64,000 nt of DNA, taken from positions 24,338,495 to 24,402,494 of the forward strand of contig OU452225.1 in assembly GCA_911728455.2 (NCBI GenBank), given 5' to 3'. Origin of the DNA: Marthasterias glacialis. Taxonomy: Eukaryota > Echinodermata > Asteroidea > Forcipulatida > Asteriidae. A model generated the notes under the pieces. It saw nothing but the letters and a program-made list of their open reading frames with translations. It searched no databases and was not told the origin of the DNA. Position 1 is the first letter of the stretch. Every line of letters starts with the position of its first letter. Positions 8,931-20,622 of this stretch are shown piece after piece. A program made the position numbers and the translations under genes.

Positions 8931-11421
8931 TCAGCGTATGCTTATAAACGAATTCCAATCTCCTTTGAGTAAAATCTTGCCATCTTTCTTTTCGGAGAAT
9001 TGGTCACTTTTGAATAATCTCAAGGTCTCTTGTAGGGTTTCGTGGAGGGCAGTTTTGGTAAAATCAGTGACGTGCGTGAAGAAGTCGAGGAGGAGACGTC
9101 CGACCTCGGTCATATCTTCAGGACTCTCGAAGCAGCTGGTGATATCTACCCGCTCTTGGATAACAAATTCGTGCGATATTGGGATGTTTTTCATTCTACA
9201 GGCTTCCTGGACTTCACGGGATGTTGTAATGGGTCGATGGTCTTTCTTCGTCATCTGCGCTCCATGTTCTTCTGTTTGATAAATACAATTTTAAGATAGT
9301 TATGTCAAGGGAAATCGATAATATCGATCAGGTTTCCAATAATTAATAATGCTTTGTTTTGCTGGGGTTATTTAGACTTGATTTGAAGTCTGAGATCGCA
9401 GTGATTTGTCTGATGTATCAGCCATGCAAAATGCAAAAACGCAAATTGCCTCCCTTAGATAGGCTATCGCGTGGATCGAAGGTTTTAATCCACAAGAGGG
9501 CGCTATTTCAGGCAGTTAACTATCAGATAGAAGGAGAAAACACTATCACAGACTTGACACCAAATCAAGGGGGTGAATTAGTCTGGTTCCCTGACCAAAG
9601 ATTCCCAGACGACTCTTGTTAAAAACTCTTAGGTCAGGCATCATCCAAAGCTAAACATAGATTATGACGCAGCATATATAAATATTGATTACTTGTCACC
9701 AACGGTGGGCGATGTCATTGGGTAAAAAACGAAGCGCTGATGACGGGCTTTGTGTACTTTAAAAAACCCTGGGATAATCAGTTTGTAAAAATGTTACAAT
9801 TATATTCAAATAAAAATAAAAGTGTTGAATTTTTTAGGGAAAAAAGGGGAATAAACGATCACGGATGTGTCTGCAAAATTTTTGAATTTTTATCAACAAA
9901 AGAAATGTCCGACCATCAACGAAAACTGTCCGAATGTTGACGACAACGAGTTCGGAGCATTACGAAAAAGGAGGAATTCCTCCTTTTTGTCACGTGACAT
10001 TTGGGTGATACCTGACCCTAAAATCAACAGAGGATAGTCTGAGATTCTGGGGTCTGGAAACCAAACTAGGGGTGAATTCACAGGGTGAAAAACATAACAG
10101 CAGAGTGGCCAGTGAGCATTATCCATAGATGAATTATTCATAATCTGTTTATGCAATGAACGCACATGCGCTGTATTGAGAAGTGTCCGCCCAGGCAGCG
10201 TGCGGATATTTTTTGGGGTTGTCCACACAAAAATAAATTGTTTAGATTGGTTTCTTTGTAAATATTCGTTGATACATTTTTTAGTTTATTTTTTTTTCTC
10301 GTTCGATATCTCGTTTGAAAGTTAATAACTTTGGTCATCCTACAAAAAATAGAAATTTGATTCTTTTTTTATTCTAAATTCGGCTTGAGCATGCATCATA
10401 CAATCATCACTGGCTAGTGAATATGATGTCAGCGAATATGACGTCAGAAACGGGGTCGCCAACAAAATCACCCCTTTGACTTGGTGTCAAGTCTGTGATC
10501 AGGTTTTTTTGTCTACCTAAAAAAGCCTGTGCGAGCCCAAACTTTACCGCAGCATAAACAAACTCCCGATTTTGTTTTCTTCTTTTCCGAATCTGAAACA
10601 TTGTTTTTGGTCAAGTCGCCACTCTAAGAAGCGCATTACGTACCTGTAACGGCAGTTATTTGCATCATGCCACCGGGTTCCAGCAGATTGTACAGATCTC
10701 TGAGTGTACCCGGAAGGTCTTCAAAGTAATAGACGGAATGCATTGCGTTGATGAAGTGGAACTTCCCGCCGTCGTTTCCGCCGTTCTCCAGGAAGGCATT
10801 CACCGTCTCTGTCCGCCAATCGTAACTAATATCGTGAAGCTGAGTTCCCTGTGTGACGACACGTTTCTGGTATTCTTCTACCATGTAGGTAGATGGCTCT
10901 ACGATCGTAGCTTGGACGGGGTGCACGGTTTTGTTTCTGTCTCGAATGGCTTTCAAAATTTCATCTTCGCTGTCACCTGAATAATATATCACATGGTTTT
11001 CAAACACTCAAAAATACAAGATTTAATTCGTCAAAAATCTATAATTTCACCTTTACCAATCAATACTCGAAGACATTGAAGTTGCAGACTTATACTGAAC
11101 CCCCTAATCCGTAGTAACAGATTGGTAATCAATTGCGGATCTGTAATCCGTAATTACGAATTACTAATCCGTAATTATAGATTGGTGATAAATTATTACA
11201 GAATAGTAATCCGTTATTTCAGCTTGCAACATACCCTTGCCAGGTCCGATGCTGAGTACCCGCGTGACGTCATCACCGGTGAAGTTAAGTGAGTTGATGA
11301 CCGGGCGTAGTTGTGTGTCTATCCAGTTACACGTAACTTGGAATCTATCGCTGTGACGATGGTAGGTGTCGAAGGCACGCCAATACATGTTCGAACTCTC
11401 GGTTAATTTATTCGCTGACAT
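8931..11421 (-). CDS. Histamine N-methyltransferase-like protein, copy A (3 exons)
   Basis: Exons 11421-11235, 10976-10644 and 9271-8931 join at phases 1 and 1 with GT-AG borders (AAGG|GTATGT, TTCAG|GTGAC, ACAG|GTACGT, AACAG|AAGAA) to give 286 residues; human HNMT has 292. Residues 54-63 (RVLSIGPGKG) form the glycine-rich SAM motif. E89 in IVEP matches the human SAM-ribose glutamate. Also conserved are a YY-DLPGTL block after residue 145, LLEPGG, and DFFTHVTDF. Residues aligned with human E28, Q143 and N283, which bind histamine, are R15, H142 and a KGD-type loop. Fold and SAM binding are therefore well supported, but histamine as substrate is not. No signal peptide is seen, so it is likely cytosolic. 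It is nearly identical to copy B. Confidence 0.88.
9485..10520. mobile_element. Intron-2 inverted-repeat element of copy A, itself interrupted
   Basis: The left end (cacagacttgacaccaaatc, 9548 on) is the reverse complement of the right end (gacttggtgtcaagtctgtg, near 10480). Copy B intron 2 has the same ends near 16455 and 16830. The element therefore predates the duplication and was later split in A by the 9579-10068 insertion. Confidence 0.65.
9579..10068. mobile_element. 490-bp TIR element with 9-bp target duplication
   Basis: The inverted ends TAGTCTGGTTCCCTGACC and, reversed, TAGTTTGGTTTCCAGACC are flanked by a perfect 9-bp direct repeat, ggggtgaat (9570-9578 and 10069-10077). The equivalent place in copy B, near 16485, has one uninterrupted ggggtgaattcac. 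It carries no transposase ORF, so it is non-autonomous. A 9-bp duplication suits a Mutator-like family; a hAT element would give 8. Confidence 0.85.
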
Positions 11422-12404
11422 TTTTTTTTACCACGGACGGTCAGACGCTGTTGTTTTGAACTGAAACGGCAATAAATGGCAACAGATGAAATGTAGTATA
11501 GTCGTTGTCATGTTACAATAGGTAGTTCCCGATAGACGCCATCTTTTCAGGCAATGTGAATCTTTGATATTCTTTATTATTTCTTTTAATGAAAATGTTT
11601 CATTAAAAAGGGCAAATTTGGGCCAACTCAGTTATACTCAAGGCCTCCTATACAAAATAGCGGTCAGTGAACAAAAAAAGGTCGACAGCCTAAGTAGCAT
11701 GTGACATCACAATCATGTTAAACGAAAAAAGAGTCACAGAACATGGACTTCCTCGTGCAGGCACAATTTGTACACAGCTCAATAGAACAAAACATGAAAT
11801 GTTACACTTAAAATACGAGGACAGCATTGGTTAATAGTCACAGACCAGTAGTGGCACTTTCTGTGAACCTAACATACAAGAAATCATAAACCTGTGAAAG
11901 TTTAGGTTCAATCGGTCAACGGAGTCACGAGAAAATAGTGAAAACCACTATGTTTTCACTACTCATCGAGTTTCGGCCTCACGAGATCAAAACTAACACT
12001 GTCACTCATTTCTAAACAAAAACAAAAAAAAAATTTAAAGCAATAATATTTCAAGGGGAGTTTTCAACCATGACCGTCCTTATACCATGTAAATTATGTA
12101 CAAATCAGCTGAGTATTAATTTCAAACTCTCACCCATGCTGTGCACACCATTTTTCAACAATAAACAATAAAGTTTCCAAAAGATCTATGGTTACTGTAA
12201 AAAAAGGAGATATATCGGAGCAATCTCAGTGTTGTGTTCCTACTACTTATTCATCGTTGAACACGGCTAATATTCATGCGCTACATGACAGATACAAAGT
12301 GTACAAAAAAAGGGTGGATCACTGTCCTCCCAGTTTTAATGGCGATTGCTATGTCTGATTCTTATCAACTTTTGGGGGCAAGAAGAAATGGGACACATCT
12401 CCAA
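11422..12404. other. 5' flank of methyltransferase A
   Basis: No gene is seen. The stretch from about 12185 to 12400 is shared with the flank of copy B and so may include promoter DNA. I could not place a core promoter with confidence. Confidence 0.4.
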
Positions 12405-12731
12405 GGGTCATTCCGTGCCAACTCACCTGAAATTCTGAAAAGTTGGTTTCTCAACTCCTTCATGTTCAGAAAATTATTTTAATGAACATAGTATTTTGCC
12501 CATTGGAGGCCTATATCTCAATTTGGAGATATAGGCCTCCAAAAATCACCAAAATTAAAAAGAGGGGGCGGGCTTAAATTTTTAGGGGTCCATATATCAG
12601 AAACGGCAAGGGGTAGGAATCTAAAATTTTGTGTTTGTTCATCGCACCCATAGAGGATTGTTTAAAAAAAAATTAGCAAAATCTGAGTCGGTCACTGCCA
12701 ACCCATCAGGTGAGTTAGCACGGAATGACCC
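12405..12731. mobile_element. 327-bp MITE with TIRs, absent from paralogous site
   Basis: The left end GGGTCATTCCGTGCCAACTC and right end (reverse complement GGGTCATTCCGTGCTAACTC) are near-perfect inverted repeats continuing to about 26 bp. CCAA flanks both sides (12401-12404, 12732-12735). Unit B at 20160 reads atctccaaacgtgatcgg with no insert. A further palindrome with 17-bp arms (ggaggcctatatctc) lies inside near 12503-12542. Confidence 0.88.
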
Positions 12732-12834
12732 CCAAACGTGATCGGCTGTTAGTTTTAAACTTCTTGATGTTTAGTGATAATGAAGACACCAAAATTGATG
12801 TAAAAACTATCTTTATACAAAGCAGCAATACTAC

Positions 12835-13550
12835 CTGATTGGAAACCGTAAAGTTTACGCCTGTGTCACACGAACTGTAAACGTTTCCAAACTCCTTTAT
12901 TTGTAATTACTGTAAGCAGATTACATCTGGTTGAAAGGGTTGTTCGAAATCTACGAAAATACAAAAAACAATTTGATAACACAATAAGTAGACTTCAACA
13001 AAGCTCTTATAACAGCCTCTAACTGTAAGTACAAGTCTCTTAAACAACAATAACACTGTGCATTAAAATGTCAAACCGCACATGAATTATCAATTCTGGA
13101 GTAACTATTCCAACATGAAATCTCAACTTACACTACTACAGTACACTGTCTTGCGTCCGATTTAGAACAAATAACAGGAAATTGTTATGCTAGGTCCAAA
13201 GTAAATATAGCTTGCAGTCACTAGGTATTACCCTTGTTAGCTCTGCAATTCAACACTTCATTATCAATGAGAGATCAGTGAGATCGCAAGGAAACTATTT
13301 AGAAAACCTCTCTTCCGTACAGTTATCGCGCACACGGAAGTCAATGAGTTGTTTTCTTCACGTGGCAAGGTCTAGTGTCCAGTTCATAGGCATCCATGAA
13401 GTATAAAATGTGTGGAAACAACAGACTAAAGTCTCATGCACAATCTTGAAACTATGGAGAGCGCTATGCACAATTTTGTGGTACAAACACAATGAAAAAT
13501 GAATCAAGTTTAGCCCTAAATCTTACGGGAAAACCCCTGCAATGTACACC
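12835..13550. other. Unit-A-specific segment, no gene seen
   Basis: This stretch interrupts the alignment between duplication units A and B. It has no recognisable ORF, tRNA promoter boxes or clear inverted ends. It is either an unrecognised insertion in A or a deletion in B. Confidence 0.4.
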
Positions 13551-13800
13551 GTTGCTCAGCTATTCTCATAAATGGTACGGTGCTTGAGCAGACCTCCTTT
13601 CTTCAACATGGCTTAGATGTGACAGAACACCTAGTTATTGCACCGGATCTTTGTTCAGGAACACCACACACACCGTGCACCTAAACATTGGATAGAAGTA
13701 CACGTACCCCTTCCAATCGCTGAACCCTGTTCCCAGGACTAGGAGCACAGTACCACCAATAATGAAAAAGGGAACAAACAATAACAAGCACATTATGTCA

Positions 13801-15779
13801 TCACAAAATGGATTGATTCAAGTCGTTATCAACAGATTCTCGTTGCCTTTGCAGGACAGTGGTGCTCGATATATGTGGCAGGGTGTACAAACTAATTTTT
13901 ACACATAATAACAGATACCACATAAAAAGTACACACGCACATAGCGTGGACGGAGCGCACTTGAACTATTCAATGGTCCATACCATTTGCAGACACTTGC
14001 TCACGTAAAAATTGACAAAGAAATGTATGAAGCAGAAAGGCAAAGTTGATTCTTTATTTAAACAAATTTCAATTTAAGTAAACTCAGGTCAGATTCTTGT
14101 CTTTTAAGCATAACCAGAACCCATTATGCTACAAACAAACAGCAACGCTGACTGACGTTTCATTTTTTGTTTAATTCAACTCTGTGCTCTAGTGCCAACG
14201 GTGGCACAATCCACATAGTTGCCACACAAACATTAACGTACACAGTACCATCGCGAAATTCTTTAAAGGTGCACACCGGCTTCGTTGGGCTATTTGGGCT
14301 ACAAAATAGGCTAACATATGACTTCAAAGGTCTTTCTGAATCCTCATGCCTCGTCATTGTAATAATTCATACATAAACAGAGCACCAGACTACTTACAAC
14401 ATTGCGCAACATTGTCACGTAAACTTGACAGTTGCAACGGCTGGAAAAGCGTATAGGCTGACCTTTGACGGTGTTTTTTTTTCTTTACATTTTTCGTTAA
14501 TTACGTGATATTTTGATGATTTTTTTTAAGAACAACCATTTAAAAATTATCGTCTGTCATTCCACATCACTAAATTAGCTAAACAGTAAGCCGGTGTGTC
14601 CCTTTAAGAGTTAAGGAAAAGTTATGTTGCTGTTTCTTAACTGTGTATCGCTATCTTAAAGTAAACTATGTACCACTAGAAACTACTAATTCTAGTCGTA
14701 TAAATTTTAATAGGTAAATCTACCTCGAAGTGTAAAAACTTTCCATTTTAGAACACTGTTTTGTTGTTGGAGAGTTGCACACAGCTGATGAAGTTTGTGA
14801 AACACACGCTAAGCGACGGCTTTTTTTTTAAGTTGTACAAAAATGTTTCATTGGTCTAAAGTTTAACTAAAAAATGACGTGGTTAAAGTTTGTCCAATCA
14901 CAAAATTTGTTACAGCACTTTGTTAGTAAGGATGTACACTTTCAAAATCCGTTTTGGACTAAGCAATCAGCCGTTGGGTTGCTGAAATAATATTAGAAAA
15001 AAACCCTCATGCGGCTAAATCAGGTATATTTTAGGGATTTCTCCATACAAAATTGCCCAAGGCTGGACGTATAAACCCTCAAAATGACGTGGCAAAATGT
15101 TTTCCAATTGAAAAAAAAACAACTAGTCAACATGAAGAAGTAGGTATTCACGATAAATATACTGTTTTAGACTAGTTTGTACTATCAAGAGTTCCAGAGA
15201 TATTATCATATACATCAGACTGATGTTTTCAGGAAATGTATACACGTAAACGCGCGCGCCCACATGTACGTTTTCAACATGAAGTTTACATGACAAATTT
15301 TATTGCGCCTTCGGCGCTCTATAGTCTTTGCAGCATTATCAGGTATAGCCACCGTTCTCCGAAACGTGCGCATGTTCACAACTACAGAAACGATGGAAAA
15401 TTACCTAGTAAGTATGCTGCCATCTATCGTTCCAAAATCTCCCAAAGTTGGTTTAATGATGAATGTACTCGTTGACAAGGTGATATTGTGTGCATATAGA
15501 TTGCATAACGATAAAAAAATAACGATTACGAATCAGACCATTGGCAACACTTCTTCCAACACTTTGCGTTTAAAAATCTATGAAAAGATTGAAAATAGTT
15601 ACAAAGTTAATATTAAAGTAATATACAGACTGCTTTTAACCTACACCAATCAAACATTTCAAGCTGACAATGATTTGATGTCATGAAATTGATTAAGACG
15701 GATACACAAAACTTTTCATGCATGCTTTTCATTGGATGCATTCGGTGTTTTGTGTTTGCCCTATACCTAATTGAATATT
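13801..15779. other. Spacer between duplication units, no gene supported
   Basis: A 127-codon ORF at 15303-15686 (plus) has no recognisable motif and no good context. It is AT-rich and reads as chance. A strong dyad near 14195-14215 (gtgccaacggtggcac) is the only other structure noted. Confidence 0.4.
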
Positions 15780-15877
15780 GAGTTTACTTTTAATTTCTAA
15801 ATGGTTGAAAAAGTGTTTTGACATTCAAAAACGTGAGTTTCAAATTTAACAACAAAATTATTTGTTTTGTTTTTGAA

Positions 15878-18080
15878 TTAGCGTATGCTTATAAACGAAA
15901 TCCAGTCTCCTTTCATTAGTATCTTGCCGTCTTTTTTTTCGGAGAAACGGTCACTTTCGAAGATTTTCAAGGTCTCTTGTTGGGTTTCGTGGGAGGCAGT
16001 TTTGGTAAAATCCGTTACGTGCGTGAAGAAGTCGAAGAGGAGACGTCCGTCTTCGGTCATATCTTCTGGACGCTCGAAGCATTTGGTGACATCTACCCGC
16101 TCTTCGATAAAGAATTCGTGGGATATTGGGATGTTTTTCATTACGCAGGCTGCCTTGAATTCTTGAGATGTTGTAATGGGTCGTTGGTCTGTCTTCGTCA
16201 TCGGCGCACCATGTTCTTCTGTTTGACAAATACAATTTTAAAAATATTTATGTCCAGGGAAATCCATAATATTAATTAAAAGAAAACGATCAGTTTTCCC
16301 ATAATCGATAATGCTTTGCTTTGCTGGGCTGATGTAGACTTGATTTCAAGTCTGAGATCGATGTTATTTGTCTGATGCATCAGCCACGCAAAATGCAACA
16401 ACGTTGAGGGCGCTATTTCAGGCAGTTAACTACCAGGTAGAAGGAAAAAACACTACCACAGACTTGAAAACAAATCAAGGGGGTGAATTCACTGTCAGAG
16501 TGGCCAGTGAGCATTATCCATAAGTTGCATTACTCATAATCTGTTTATGCAATGAACGCGCATGCGCTGAAATTGTTGTTGTTGTTGTTGTTGTTGTTAT
16601 TGTTATTTCGTTCCATATCTCGTATGAAAGTTAATAACTTTGGTCATCCTAAAAATATAGCAGAGTGATTTTTTCCTCAGGTCAAATCGGCTTGAGCTAG
16701 CACGTATCATAAAATCCTTTAAGAATAATGATCACTGGCTAGTCTGCTGTTAATTTTTTCTGCAACTGCTCCCTTCGGGCAGTGAATATGACGTCAGAAA
16801 TGGGGTCGCCAACAAAATCACGCCTTGGACTTGGTGTTAAGTCTGTGATCAGGTTTTATGTCTACATAAAAAAGCCCGTGCGAGCCCAAACTTTACTGCA
16901 ACATAAACAAACTCTCGATTTCTTTTTTCTTTTCTGAATCTGAAACATTTGTTTTTGGTCAAGTCGCCACTCTAAGGAGCGCATTACATACCCGTAACAA
17001 GAGTCATTTGCATCATGCCACCGGGTTCCAGCAGATTGTACAGATCTCTGAGTGTACCGGGAAGGTCTTCAAAGTAATAGGCGGAATGCATTCCGTTGAT
17101 GAAGTGGAACTTCCCGCCGTCGCTCCCGCCGTTCTTCAGGAAGGCATTCGCCGTCTCTGTCCGCCAATCGTAACTAATATCGTGAAGCTGAGTTCCCTGT
17201 GTGACGACACGTTTCTGGTATTCTTCTACCATGTAGGTAGATGGCTCTACGATCGTAACTTGGACGGGGTGCACGGTTTTGTTTCTGTCTCGAATGGCCT
17301 TCAAAATTTCATCTTCGCTGTCACCTGAATAAAAAACCACATGGTTTTCAAACACTCAAAAATACAAGATTTAGTTCTTCAAAAATCTATATGTTCACCT
17401 TTACCAATTACACTATATTCAAAGACATTGAAATGTAGACTTTTACTGAACCCCCTAATCCGTATTAATAAATACCTAGGACAGTTTGTGGATTCTGATT
17501 GGTCAAAATGTGATCACGTGGGGGTGTATTAACGGCGATATAAAGACCGGCTAACAAAACAAGAAAATTTTAGCCGTTTATTTCGTTAAAAAGGTATTTA
17601 TTAATGGGAATAACAGTGCGAGGACCCGGTCTTCACTGCTTGGTAATGACCTTGGGTGGTGGCTGGCCGCTGTTAACGACCGCGCCTCCGGCTTGGTCGT
17701 TAACAGCGGCCAGCCACCACCCCGGTCATTACCAAGCAGTGAAGACCGGGTCCTCGCACTGTTATTCCCTAAATAACAGATTGGTAACCAACTGCAGATC
17801 TGTACTCCGTAATTACGAATTACTAATCCGTAATTATAGATTGGTGATAAATTATTACAGAATAGTAATCCGTTATTTCAGCTTGCAACATACCCTTGCC
17901 AGGTCCAATGCTGAGTACCCGTGTGACGTCACCACCGGTGACGTTAAGCGAGTTGATGACCGGGCGTAGTTGCGTGTCTAGCCACTTCTGCGTAACTTGG
18001 AATCTATCGCTGTAACGAAAGTAGGCGTCGAAGGCACGCCAATACATGTCCGAACTCTCGGTTATTTTATTCGCTGACAT
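15878..18080 (-). CDS. Histamine N-methyltransferase-like protein, copy B (3 exons)
   Basis: Exons 18080-17894, 17324-16992 and 16218-15878 have exactly the lengths and phases of copy A (187, 333 and 341 nt) and give 286 residues. Splice signals are GTATGT/TTCAG and GTATGT/AACAG. The SAM motif RVLSIGPGKG and the VEPS acidic motif are intact. R15 and a His (NGMHSAYY) replace the human histamine-binding Glu and Gln, as in copy A. Most substitutions against A are in exons 1 and 3, while exon 2 is nearly identical. No frameshift or stop is present, so the copy appears functional. Intron 1 holds a long hairpin insertion and intron 2 a (GTT)n tract, neither of which touches splice sites. Confidence 0.88.
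16570..16606 (+). repeat. (GTT)n microsatellite
   Basis: About nine GTT units with ATT interruptions lie in intron 2 of copy B. Copy A has a T-rich stretch at the equivalent place. Confidence 0.9.
17465..17773. mobile_element. Hairpin-bearing insertion in intron 1 of copy B
   Basis: Copy A intron 1 reads continuously from ccccctaatccgta into gtaacagattggtaa, whereas copy B has about 300 bp between these blocks. TA on both sides may be the target. Positions 17606-17681 and 17695-17769 form a near-perfect hairpin with arms of about 75 bp and a 13-nt loop (a single 3-vs-2 nt bulge). A foldback element is the simplest reading. Confidence 0.82.
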
Positions 18081-18653
18081 TTTCCCACCACGGTCGGTCA
18101 GTCACTGTTGTTGTTAACTGAAACGGCAATAAATGGCAACAGATAAAATGCAATATAAACTGCAGAGTTGAAGTGTTTAAGTGAATAAAAGTATTTTTTA
18201 CCCAGAGGAAAAAAAACATAAAAATTTGAAATGCAATATAATCACAGGCTGCGCAATCTACGTTGTGATTTTGATATTTTGTGTGCAAAGCAAAACTACA
18301 GTTTTCTTGAAACTAACCTATCGCGATATTTTAGACGAAAACGAGAGGCTGTTGCCGCGCGATAAAAATCATAAGGGCTTCGCGCTGGCGATTCGGTTCG
18401 TCTGAAAGGGTGACAGTTTATCGGGGGTTTACACTTTTTGGGCATGCAAATTGCACAATAAACACAAATTTGGAAAAGATCTAATGTTGCTCTAAAAAAA
18501 GAAATGTACCAGAGCAATGTCAGTGTTATATTTCTACTACTTATTCATCGTTGAAAACGGCTAACAATACGCGTGACAGATACAAAGTGTAAAAAGGGGC
18601 GGATCGCTGTCCTCCCTTATTTATTAACAGAGAGTGCTATGTACGATTTTTAT

Positions 18654-20117
18654 TTTTTTCTTCCCTCGGGGGTAAAAAGACTTTAATTCACTTAAACACT
18701 TTAACTCTGGCATTTACAATTGTAAACAGAAATCTAAATTATTGCAAAGAGAAAATATGTCCCATTTCACATTAGATTTGGCACGTTTATCGTTGGTAAT
18801 ATAAATGTTTCTATCTCAAAATAAATTTTTAATCCCTTTTTGTAAAGAATAAAGGATGGTTTGCTACTAACCGTTCATTTCCATTTTATAAATATGGTAG
18901 CGACCTAGTAGGAGAATTAAGTTCATGGCATTCCATTTTTTAACATTTAATATAATATGGTTATTAAAACCTTTCTGCCGACCCTTATTTCCTCCAATCC
19001 ACACCGCATTAGTTTTATCGATATTTATTTTAAGACCAGAGATGCTAGAAAACTCATAAAGAATTTTAAAAGCTCTATCAAATGAGTGTTTTGAACCATC
19101 TAAAAACAACACTGTATCGTCAACATACTGGGATAATCTATATTCCTTATCCATCAACTATATTCTCCTTAAATTCTTATCCCTACGAATAATTGTGCCC
19201 AAAATTTCTGCACGCAATTAAAACAAATAGGGGCCTAGACCGTCACCTTGTCTACAACCACGGCCTATTTTAAAGGACTCTGATAAAACATTTTTTTAAG
19301 ACTTCAGCTCCACTGTAGAAAACTCGAAACCATTTTTGTATGGATGGGCCAAAATTAAACTTTTCCAAAATATTTAGTATCAAATCATGTGAAACTGAAT
19401 CAAAAGCTTTTTTTCAAAATCAATTAACAAAAACATATCAGGAGTCTCATTTATCTCCGTATAATTAAGCAAGTCATATATCAAACGAATATTTGCACCA
19501 ATGTAACGCCCTTGCAAGAAACCTTTTTGATTTTCGTGAATGGCATTTGGGAGACATGCTTTAAGCCTATCTGCTATGCGACCATCAGAAGCTAATTTAT
19601 ACAAAATATTCAAAATTGAGATTGTTCTTTAAAAATTGACGGAGTTTTTCCCCTTTGGACAATAAAGTAAAAAATCCACATTGCTGAGTAACAGAAAGTT
19701 TGCCGGTATCATAACCGTAATTAAGAGACCGCAGTAAATACCAAGAAAAATCTGAGGAAAAAAACTGTAAAATTCCAAACGCATGGTTTTAGAACGACTG
19801 GATCTTTTCAGTCCGCACGTACTTAATAACACAAAAGATGGCGGTGCCCTGTGGGGAAATAATAACTAAAAAAGAGACTTTGTTGGAAGTTCTTTACGTC
19901 AGTTACTGGACATTATGGAGAGAAATAAGAAATAGGAAAAAAGGAAAACTTAGTTTTACAAAAAACGTAGATTTGCATAAGTAAAAGGAGATCACAAATG
20001 CATTAGATGGCTAAGAAACAACCCCGAGTTTTGCGTGAAGTTTTACACCCAAAAATGAAAAATACAAAAATAAAACATTACTGTGTACAATACCGCCCAA
20101 ACCATAAAGCATAAAGT
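18654..20117 (-). mobile_element. 5'-truncated LINE with 16-bp target duplication
   Basis: The minus strand encodes broken reverse transcriptase. Pieces are: ILYKLASDGRIADRLKACLP, HENQKGFLQGRYIGANIRLI, LLIDFEKK (19613-19380), LSQYVDDTVLFLDGS and SGLKINIDKT (19157-18867). YVDD is the catalytic motif. Frames change between blocks, so it is dead. The 16-bp direct repeat tatgtacgatttttat flanks it (18638-18653, 20118-20133). Unit A at 12345-12370 has no insert. The 3' end lies on the left next to a T-rich run, as expected for target-primed insertion. Confidence 0.9.
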
Positions 20118-20562
20118 TATGTACGATTTTTATAAACATTTGGGGGAAAGAAGAAATGGGACACATCTCCAAACGTGATCGGCAGTTAGTTTTAAACTTC
20201 TTGACTTTTACTGGGATAATGAAGACACACAAATTAATGTAAAAAAATAGAATGTAGCAATATTACCTGCTCGGAGAAGTCCTGCATGCACGACGTTGAT
20301 CTGCTCGTAATGGTACAGTGCTTGAGCAGACCACCTGTTTTCAATAATGGTCTGGGTGTGACCTTCGCTGTTGGTGCACCAGGGCTTTTTACTCATACAT
20401 CGCTTGCACTCCTATATTCACTGAATGGAACTACACGCACCGCTACCAATCGCCGGCCCTGCATTTGGAAGGTCAGTACCTTTTGATAAGGGAACAAAAT
20501 AATAGCACGAAAATAGGACCTGTTTTATAAATGCAAACGTGAAAGAGTTTAACGGCCTCTCG

Positions 20563-20622
20563 TTTCGACCCTGGCAGAGTCTTTCTCAAGGGCCCTTGAC
20601 AAAGACTCTGCCAGGGTCGAAA
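20563..20622. repeat. Foldback palindrome, 60 bp
   Basis: tttcgaccctggcagagtct pairs with agactctgccagggtcgaaa around a ggccc centre. A diverged half-copy (cgagactctgcaaggttcga) occurs near 54933-54952, so it is a dispersed repeat. Confidence 0.8.

Larger units (their letters stand above)
8815..13800 (-). repeat. Segmental duplication, unit A
   Basis: Unit A carries methyltransferase A with its introns and about 2.4 kb upstream. It aligns in order with 15780-20510, including intron sequence, the 5' flank (acttattcatcgttga... near 12245 and 18540), the cacatctccaa block (12395, 20160), and the gtgcttgagcaga block (13580, 20318). The two units are in direct orientation. About 720 bp (12835-13550) are present here but not in unit B. 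Confidence 0.85.
15780..20510 (-). repeat. Segmental duplication, unit B
   Basis: Direct repeat of unit A carrying methyltransferase B. It has its own later insertions (17465-17773 and 18654-20117) and lacks A's 490-bp element and MITE. Coding exons are more similar between units than flanks, as expected under selection or gene conversion. Confidence 0.85.

Noticed and set aside
10660-10980. Plus-strand 106-codon ORF, repeated at 17008-17328
   Set aside because: Antisense shadow of methyltransferase exon 2; conserved only because the exon is.
15303-15686. 127-codon plus-strand ORF
   Set aside because: No motif, AT-rich composition like its flanks, and no copy near the duplicated unit.
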